Source: Pseudomonadota bacterium (lineage in GTDB: Bacteria > Pseudomonadota > Alphaproteobacteria > Rhodospirillales > 2-02-FULL-58-16). Taken from it: a DNA stretch of 10,963 nt. The notes beneath the pieces are model-generated. The model was given only the letters and a program-made list of their open reading frames with translations, did not search any database and was not told where the DNA came from. The position numbers and the translations under genes were made by a program. Positions 6,357 through 10,963 of this stretch are shown here, piece by piece. How positions within the stretch are numbered: position 1 is the stretch's first letter; the number at the start of each line of letters is the position of its first letter. Where the stretch lies: NCBI GenBank assembly GCA_022560215.1, contig JADFTO010000076.1, positions 1-10,963 on the forward strand. The letters are read 5' to 3'.

Positions 6357-7593
6357 AGCGCAAGGCTTCCGCCGGCTCTATACGGGCGGCGCGCCACGAC
6401 GGATACAAGGTGGCCAGCAACGACAGTCCCAGCCCCATGAGCACCACCTCGGCCACCTCCGCCGGGTCCGCCACGGCCGGAAGCTGGGACAGGAAATAGA
6501 ACTCGGCGGAGAACAACTCCACATTCATCAGGCCTTGCATGAATTGCCGGATGTTCTCTATGTAGCGGATGAAAAGCAGCCCGGCGCCGAGCCCCAGCAG
6601 GGTCCCTATCACACCGACGCTGGCCCCGCTCAGGAAAAAGATGCGCATGATCATGCCCCGGGTCGCCCCCATGGTGCGCAGGATGGCGATGTCCCGGCCC
6701 TTGTCCTTGACCAGCATGATCATGGAGGAGACGATGTTGAAGGCCGCCACCACCATGATCAGGGTCAGAATCAGGAACATGACGTTGCGTTCCACCTTGA
6801 CCACGTTGAAGAAGCTGGCGTTGGCCTGTTGCCAGTCGTGGATGCGGTTGCTCCCGCCGATGGCGGCCAGGATTTTCGCGCCTAAGGCCGGCGCCCGGTC
6901 GGGGTCGACGATGAACACCTCCAGGTTGGTGACCGCGCCGGGCAGGCGGAAATAAATTTGAGCCGCGGCCAAGGGCATGAAGATGAAGCTGGAATCGTAT
7001 TCGTACATGCCGATCTTGAAGGTGCCGGCGACCCGGTAGGAGCGGGTGCGCGGCATGGTGCCGAAGACGGTGACGTTGCCCCTGGGCGATATCAGGGTGA
7101 GCCGATCGCCGATGGCGAGGCCGAGCTTCCTCGCCATGCGGTCGCCGATCAGGACCGAGTCCTTGCCCTTGAACTGGGCCAAGGAGCCCGAAAGGATGTT
7201 GTCGGCGATGATGGCGCGGGACGACAGGTCCACCGGCTTCAGCCCGCGCACCACGGCGCCCTGGGCGACCCCGTTGGCGGTCACCATCACCTGGCCCTCG
7301 ATCATCGGCGTGACGCGGGTGACGCCGGGAACGGCGCGCACCACTTTGGCCATGGGGTCGTAGCCGGTGAGCCTTCTCTCCTGGCCATAGACGCTCAAGT
7401 GGCCGTTAATGCCGAGAATCCTGTCCAGGAGTTCCTCGCGAAAGCCGTTCATCACCGCCATGACGATGATCAGGGTGGCCACGCCGAGCAGGATGCCCAC
7501 CAGCGATATGATGGCGATGACCGAGATCAAGCCTTCCTTGCGGCGCGGCCTCAGGTAGCGCATGGCCACCATCCATTCGAATGAGGAAAACAC
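6349..7593 (-). CDS. lolC: Lipoprotein-releasing ABC transporter permease, LolC/LolE family
   Basis: Inner-membrane permease that takes mature lipoproteins from the membrane and passes them to LolA, powered by LolD. The 414 residues show the LolC/E layout: TM1 about 22-49, a large periplasmic domain (about 50-268), then TM2 (270-295), TM3 (315-342) and TM4 (381-397), with the FtsX-type region ending ARIEPAEALRYE. The loop KDKGRDIAILRTMGAT (296-311), the coupling helix that contacts the ATPase, is typical. Start is GTG at 7591-7593, only 5 bp after the proS stop; AGGGG overlapping that stop can serve as Shine-Dalgarno, although close. Only one permease gene is present, so it probably works as a homodimer, as proposed for alphaproteobacterial relatives. 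A lolE elsewhere cannot be excluded. Confidence 0.95.
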   Translation of the reverse strand: MFSSFEWMVAMRYLRPRRKEGLISVIAIISLVGILLGVATLIIVMAVMNGFREELLDRILGINGHLSVYGQERRLTGYDPMAKVVRAVPGVTRVTPMIEGQVMVTANGVAQGAVVRGLKPVDLSSRAIIADNILSGSLAQFKGKDSVLIGDRMARKLGLAIGDRLTLISPRGNVTVFGTMPRTRSYRVAGTFKIGMYEYDSSFIFMPLAAAQIYFRLPGAVTNLEVFIVDPDRAPALGAKILAAIGGSNRIHDWQQANASFFNVVKVERNVMFLILTLIMVVAAFNIVSSMIMLVKDKGRDIAILRTMGATRGMIMRIFFLSGASVGVIGTLLGLGAGLLFIRYIENIRQFMQGLMNVELFSAEFYFLSQLPAVADPAEVAEVVLMGLGLSLLATLYPSWRAARIEPAEALRYE

Positions 7594-7598
7594 GGCCC

Positions 7599-8906
7599 CT
7601 ACAACGCTTCCAGGGCCGCGTCGATGGTCATCTCGCGGCGCTCGCCGGTCTTGCGCTCCTTGAGCTCGACCCGGCCCTCACCCAGCCCCCTGGGGCCGAC
7701 GATGAGCTGCCGGGGCAGCCCGATCAGGTCCATCTCGGCGAACTTGACGCCGGCCCGTTCCCGGCGGTCGTCGTAGAGGACCTCGATTCCCTTGTCGCCG
7801 AGCCGCCGGTAGATGGACTCGCAGGCCTCGTTGCAGTTCCCGTCGTCGGCCTTCAGGTTGATCAGGCCGACGCCGAAGGGGGCCACCGGCTGGGGCCAGA
7901 TTATGCCGGATTCGTCGTGGGAAGCCTCGATGATGGCGCCCACCAGGCGGGAGACGCCGATGCCGTAGGATCCCATGGCGACGGGCACCTGGTCTCCGCC
8001 GGGCCCGGTGACCACCGCGTTCATGGCCTTGGAATACTTGGTGCCGAAATAGAAGATGTGCCCCACCTCGATGCCTCGCGCCGTGACCAGGTCGTCGCCC
8101 AGCGCCTTTTCCTTCTCCGGGTCCCGTTGGTCGTCGGTGGCCGCGTACCTGGCGGTGAACTTGTCCACGATGGGCTGCAAGTCGGCATCGTAGTCGATGG
8201 CCTGGTCTGTCAAGTCCGTCTCGATGAAGTCCCGGTGGCAGCCGACCTCGCTTTCGCCGGTTTCCGCCAGGATCAGGAATTCGTGGCTCTTTTCGCCGCC
8301 GATGGGGCCGCTATCGGCGCGCATGGGGATGGCCTTCAGCCCCAGGCGCTCGAAAGTGCGCAAATAGGCCACGAACATCTTGTTGTAGGAACGCGCCGCG
8401 GCGTCCGCGTCGATATCGAAGGAATAGGAATCCTTCATCAGGAATTCGCGCCCGCGCATGACGCCGAAACGGGGCCGCACCTCGTCCCGGAATTTCCATT
8501 GGATGTGGTAGAGGATGAGGGGAAGGTCCCGGTAGCTCCTGACGGAGGTGCGGAAGATATCGGTGATCTGCTCTTCGTTGGTGGGACCGTAGAGCATGTC
8601 GCGCCCGTGGCGGTCGGTGATGCGCAGCATCTCCGGGCCGTAGTCGTCGTAGCGTTCGCTCTCGCGCCACAGGTCGGCGGGCTGGATGGTGGGCATGAGC
8701 ATTTCCTGGCAGCCCGCCGCGTCCTGTTCCTCACGCACGATCCGCTCGATCTTCTTGAGCACGCGGAAGCCGAAGGGCAGCCAGGAATAGATGCCGGCGC
8801 TGGATTGGCGGATCAGGCCGGCGCGCAGCATCAGCCGATGCGATACGATCTGGGCCTCGGCAGGCGTTTCCTTCAACGTGGGCAGGAAGTATTCGGACAA
8901 GCGCAT
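7599..8906 (-). CDS. proS: Proline--tRNA ligase, short form without the INS editing domain
   Basis: Class II aminoacyl-tRNA synthetase that charges tRNA-Pro with proline in the cytosol. Seen: the bacterial N-terminus with RQSSAGIYSWLPFGFRV (33-49), the proline-binding TNEE loop (109-112), motif 2 FRDEVRPRFGVMRGREFLMKDSYSF (from 139), motif 3 GSYGIGVSRLVGAIIE (312-327), and the anticodon-binding domain with IEVLYDDRRERAGVKFAEMD. At 435 aa it is much shorter than E. coli ProRS (572 aa). The loss lies between motifs 2 and 3: only about 57 residues separate GESEVG from GIEVGHIF, so the inserted Ala-tRNA-Pro editing domain is absent. This is typical of Alphaproteobacteria, where freestanding ProXp-ala can edit in trans. 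The ATG at 8904-8906 gives the expected MRLSEYFLPT start, although its Shine-Dalgarno is weak. First gene of the proS-lolC-lolD operon. Confidence 0.97.
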   Translation of the reverse strand: MRLSEYFLPTLKETPAEAQIVSHRLMLRAGLIRQSSAGIYSWLPFGFRVLKKIERIVREEQDAAGCQEMLMPTIQPADLWRESERYDDYGPEMLRITDRHGRDMLYGPTNEEQITDIFRTSVRSYRDLPLILYHIQWKFRDEVRPRFGVMRGREFLMKDSYSFDIDADAAARSYNKMFVAYLRTFERLGLKAIPMRADSGPIGGEKSHEFLILAETGESEVGCHRDFIETDLTDQAIDYDADLQPIVDKFTARYAATDDQRDPEKEKALGDDLVTARGIEVGHIFYFGTKYSKAMNAVVTGPGGDQVPVAMGSYGIGVSRLVGAIIEASHDESGIIWPQPVAPFGVGLINLKADDGNCNEACESIYRRLGDKGIEVLYDDRRERAGVKFAEMDLIGLPRQLIVGPRGLGEGRVELKERKTGERREMTIDAALEAL

Positions 8907-8942
8907 CGCACAAAAACCATCGGCAGCCGGGGGTGATCGGGG

Positions 8943-8971
8943 AATTTAGGCAAAGCCCGGGGCATTGTCCA
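8943..8971 (-). promoter_or_regulatory. Candidate sigma-70 promoter of proS-lolC-lolD
   Basis: On the minus strand, TGGACA (8966-8971; five of six to TTGACA) is followed after exactly 17 bp by TAAATT (8943-8948; four of six to TATAAT). Transcription would start near 8935, about 30 nt before the proS ATG, and the tight spacing downstream implies that it serves all three genes. Found by eye; no transcript data. Confidence 0.45.
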
Positions 8972-8989
8972 CGCCCGCAGGCACACGGC

Positions 8990-9270
8990 GGTGTCTCAAT
9001 TGGAAATTTGATGCGCTGATAAGCGCAAAGCGGACTCGAATGTCGGCTTCAGGGGTGAAGCGGGCGTAAAACGCGGCCATCCACTATGTTCGCTAATAGC
9101 CGACAACGAAAGCTCCAATGCTCGGTAATCACTTAAAAACGGTCATGAAATCCACTGTTATTTCGGTAATGTAATTGCCTTCTTTGGTCAGCCCAGGATG
9201 AAGTATGCTGGTTCTAGCACCGGCCATGGTGGAACAATTGGCCGAGCCGTGATTAAGGGAGAGAGTCTCA
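8990..9270. other. A+T-richer intergenic stretch upstream of the GFA gene
   Basis: No gene is supported here. The composition shifts sharply: 9121-9180 has 22 G/C of 60, against 43 of 60 in 3241-3300 inside dnaE. TCGGTAAT occurs twice (9122-9129 and 9163-9170). An imperfect hairpin spans 9211-9235: GTTC/GAAC and CACC/GGTG stems with a 3-nt bulge, about 20 nt before the GFA Shine-Dalgarno. The plus-strand promoter of the GFA gene must lie here, but no clean -35/-10 pair stands out. Confidence 0.5.
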
Positions 9271-9753
9271 ATGGCTGAGGACGGCGACCCGACCTTGGAA
9301 GGCGGCTGCACCTGCGGTGCTGTGCGCTATCGCATGACTAGCACGCCGATGTTTGTTTACTGCTGTCATTGCCGCTGGTGTCAGCGCGAAACAGGAGCAT
9401 CCTTCGCCCTCAATGCAATGATCGAAGCCGATCGCGTCATCCATGTACAGGGCGCACCGGAAACGGTGAATACGCCTTCAAACAGTGGCAGGGGGCAGAA
9501 GATCGCTCGCTGTCCAAACTGCCGCGTTGCCTTGTGGAGCCAATACGCAGGTGCGGGTGACGCGGTGTATTTCATTCGCGTCGGCACGCTCGACGAACCG
9601 AATCGTCTGGCGCCCGACATCCACATCTTTGTAAGTTCGAAGCAGCCTTGGATTATATTGCCGCCGGGCGTTCCCGCTGTCGAAGAGTACTACGACCGCA
9701 ACGATTATTGGCCCGAGGAAAGCCTAGCGCGGCGCCGTGCACTGCTTGGCTGA
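9271..9753 (+). CDS. GFA/CENP-V domain zinc-binding protein
   Basis: A 160-residue protein of the GFA superfamily, named after the glutathione-dependent formaldehyde-activating enzyme Gfa; most members have no proven substrate. The zinc-binding cysteine pattern is complete: C13 and C15 in GGCTCGAVRY, C32, C34 and C37 in CCHCRWCQRETG, and C81 and C84 in CPNC. QRETGASF after the second cluster is also typical. No signal peptide or membrane segment. The ATG follows AAGGGAGAG (9255-9263) at good spacing. It is the only plus-strand gene here, divergent from proS and convergent with the next gene. Its base composition and codon use are visibly more A+T-rich than its neighbours, which fits acquisition by transfer. 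No formaldehyde-metabolism gene is nearby, so a Gfa role is not supported; only the domain family is firm. Confidence 0.92.
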   Translation: MAEDGDPTLEGGCTCGAVRYRMTSTPMFVYCCHCRWCQRETGASFALNAMIEADRVIHVQGAPETVNTPSNSGRGQKIARCPNCRVALWSQYAGAGDAVYFIRVGTLDEPNRLAPDIHIFVSSKQPWIILPPGVPAVEEYYDRNDYWPEESLARRRALLG

Positions 9754-9824
9754 TAGCTTGAGGTCCGCTCCGCATCACAAGCAGAATTGCCGATGACCCC
9801 GCGCCGATGTCTGCCGCCCGGCGC

Positions 9825-9855
9825 AAAACGGACGTGGATCCGCTAAAAACGGACG
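9825..9855. repeat. Direct repeat of AAAACGGACG, 21 bp apart
   Basis: The 10-mer AAAACGGACG occurs at 9825-9834 and 9846-9855, exactly 21 bp apart, in the gap between the two convergent genes. The second copy overlaps the candidate terminator. It may be a leftover of a duplicated intergenic element or a paired binding site. Nothing else is visible in the 170-bp gap 9754-9923. Confidence 0.4.
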
Positions 9856-9865
9856 CCCACGGCGT
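9845..9865 (-). terminator. Candidate intrinsic terminator of the small secreted-protein gene
   Basis: On the minus strand ACGCC (9861-9865) pairs with GGCGT (9853-9857) around a 3-nt loop, followed by CCG and TTTTT (9845-9849). It sits about 60 nt after the stop codon at 9924. The stem is only 5 bp, so the call is modest. Confidence 0.4.
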
Positions 9866-9923
9866 TGGGTCGGCGGGATTTCAAACCGAGACACACCCAG
9901 GCCCACGGGCGCGCTCCTTGCCC

Positions 9924-10325
9924 TTATCTCAGCTTCTCGCGGCAGGCCTGGGCCAGGACGGCCTGGTCGGGGGCGGTCAGGGGCTGGCCGTTGAAGTAGA
10001 CGCGCCCCTTCTTCACCGTCACCTTGCCGATGATGGCCTCGCCTGTGTATTTGCCCCCTGCGCCCAGTCCGTATTTCTCCTCCAGGTCGATGCCGATGTT
10101 GATGCTGATCTCGTCGGGGATCTTGATCGGCGAGGCACCGCCCAGGTCCGCCGGCGCGAACTTCTTGCCGCGCACGCCGCCGCCGGGCTGATAGGCGACG
10201 TCGGGCGCCGGCAGATGCTTGGTGATGCGCTTGCAGTCCCGCTTGCTCACGGTGAGCTGGGCCAGGGACTCATGCGCCGGCAGAACCAAGGCCAAGAGGG
10301 CCAGGACGATTACGCATATCCTCAT
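9924..10325 (-). CDS. Small secreted (periplasmic) protein of unknown function
   Basis: I do not recognise a named family. Read from the ATG at 10323-10325 the product is 133 aa and begins MRICVIVLALLALVLPAHES, a Sec signal peptide whose likely cleavage follows SLA, leaving a mature protein starting QLTVSKRDC. This is why I prefer it to the upstream ATG at 10395-10397, which would bury the signal 24 residues inside. The mature part of about 110 residues contains VAYQPGGGVRGKKFAPADLGG, then IKIPDEISINIGIDLEEKYG, a Gly-rich turn and strand-like GEAIIGKVTVKKGRVYFNGQPL. Two cysteines (in RDCKR and QACREK) could form a disulfide. It resembles conserved hypothetical proteins of Rhodospirillales from memory only. 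Codon use matches the chromosomal genes. A candidate terminator follows. Confidence 0.75.
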   Translation of the reverse strand: MRICVIVLALLALVLPAHESLAQLTVSKRDCKRITKHLPAPDVAYQPGGGVRGKKFAPADLGGASPIKIPDEISINIGIDLEEKYGLGAGGKYTGEAIIGKVTVKKGRVYFNGQPLTAPDQAVLAQACREKLR

Positions 10326-10385
10326 GGGACAATGATCCACGCTTGAGCTTAAGGAAGGCCTAAAACCGGGCCTATTCCAACGTCG

Positions 10386-10398
10386 AATGCTATGCATT
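10386..10398. promoter_or_regulatory. Palindrome in the A+T-rich gap upstream of the secreted-protein gene
   Basis: AATGC (10386-10390) and GCATT (10394-10398) form a perfect inverted repeat around TAT, within an A+T-rich gap (10326-10457) that must carry the promoter of the secreted-protein gene unless it is read through from tag. It could be an operator. No clear -35/-10 pair was found. Confidence 0.25.
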
Positions 10399-10457
10399 TG
10401 GACGGTTAATTCCCTTCCTGATAGTTTAAATAGTATCCATACCGCTTTGTAATACCG

Positions 10458-10963
10458 TTATTTTTCGTAGAACCCAGGCCCCGCCTCCAGCCACGGGGGA
10501 CGAAGCCCGGCGATGCGCTCGAAAACCGGGCAGTCGTGCCGGTGGGCGCCGGGCAGATAGCCGATGCACATGAGGTACTCATTCACGATCTCGGAGCCCA
10601 TGAACTTGAAGGTTTTGCGGAAGAGCTTGGTCCACTCCTCCCTCACCATCGGGTGGTGGCCGGCGATCCAGTGGGCGAGGCCCCCGTGGCTGTCGCGCAA
10701 GGCGATGATGCGCCGCGCGTTCTCGATGACGGCCTTCACCTTGAGCCGGTTGCGGATGATGCCGGGGTCCGCCAGGAGCCGGGCCACGTCGCGCTCGCCA
10801 TAGGCCGCCACCCGGTCCACGTCGAAGCCGTCGAAGGCGGCGACGGTCGTGGGCCGCTTCTTGAGCACCAGCTCCCAGGACAGGCCGGCCTGGAAAAGCT
10901 CCAGGGACTGGAGCTCGAACAGCGCCCGCTCGTCCGCCAGGGGGAAGCCGTATTCGGTGTCGT
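10458..10963 (-). CDS. tag: DNA-3-methyladenine glycosylase I (5' end outside window)
   Basis: Base-excision repair enzyme that removes 3-methyladenine from alkylated DNA; it belongs to the helix-hairpin-helix glycosylase superfamily. The open frame enters at the window edge as DTEYGFPLADERALFELQSL, which aligns with E. coli Tag HDNEWGVP...LFEMICLE, followed by ELFQAGLSW. The Glu in SLELFQAG matches E. coli catalytic Glu38, and the Trp of AGLSW matches Trp46. Further on are KKRP, GFD, GIIRNRLKVKAVIENARR, and FKFMGSEIVNEYLMCIGYLPGAHRHDC, whose H-x3-C matches the zinc ligands His175 and Cys179. The first two zinc ligands and about 20 residues are outside the window. Tyr replaces the usual Trp in the EWG motif. 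In-window length is 167 aa, against 187 for E. coli. It ends TAA at 10458-10460; an internal GTG at 10868 is not the true start. Confidence 0.95.
   Translation of the reverse strand, partial: DTEYGFPLADERALFELQSLELFQAGLSWELVLKKRPTTVAAFDGFDVDRVAAYGERDVARLLADPGIIRNRLKVKAVIENARRIIALRDSHGGLAHWIAGHHPMVREEWTKLFRKTFKFMGSEIVNEYLMCIGYLPGAHRHDCPVFERIAGLRPPWLEAGPGFYEK

Noticed and set aside
7581..8936. A 451-codon open frame on the plus strand across proS
   Set aside because: It is antisense to ProRS, has no domain signal and the same shadow composition.
8907..9270. Possible tRNA, riboswitch or mobile-element remnant upstream of the GFA gene
   Set aside because: No cloverleaf, no known riboswitch core, no transposase fragment and no target-site duplication could be found by eye.
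9129..9311. A 60-codon minus-strand open frame upstream of and overlapping the GFA start
   Set aside because: No Shine-Dalgarno or family signal, and it overlaps the well-supported GFA gene in antisense.
9807..10346. A 179-codon plus-strand open frame opposite the secreted-protein gene
   Set aside because: The minus-strand frame has a real signal peptide; the plus-strand reading has only G+C-shadow composition.

Overview
This window is a stretch of high-G+C bacterial chromosome, most likely from an alphaproteobacterium and probably of the Rhodospirillales type; the order is inferred and less certain. The pointers are a ProRS without the inserted editing domain, an S2 protein with a long Ala/Pro/Glu/Lys tail, one LolC/E-type permease rather than a pair, and the order proS-lolC-lolD-dnaE-rpsB. 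Nearly all genes lie on the minus strand; only one small gene is on the plus strand.

Read in the direction of transcription, from high to low coordinates: the window opens inside a 3-methyladenine DNA glycosylase I gene (tag, 5' end outside), followed by a small secreted protein of unknown function (9924-10325). Then comes a more A+T-rich islet (about 8990-9820) with a plus-strand GFA/CENP-V-type zinc protein (9271-9753). After it is a tight operon with a recognisable sigma-70-like promoter: proS, lolC and lolD, separated by 5 bp and then overlapping by 8 bp. A 210-bp gap (5466-5675) holds two hairpin-forming inverted repeats and a perfect DnaA box with two degenerate ones. Next are dnaE, the replicative polymerase alpha subunit, and 33 bp later a class I SAM-dependent methyltransferase. 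The last gene is rpsB, which runs out of the window without a stop codon.

The genes are mostly core housekeeping functions: translation (S2, ProRS), replication (DnaE), lipoprotein export to the outer membrane (LolC, LolD) and alkylation repair (Tag). The parts outside that core are the methyltransferase between dnaE and rpsB, the GFA islet and the small secreted protein.

I found no convincing new multi-gene system, CRISPR array, transposase, rRNA or tRNA. The points most worth a second look are a possible three-way-junction RNA leader just upstream of rpsB, the DnaA-box cluster at dnaE, and the repeat-built tail of S2.
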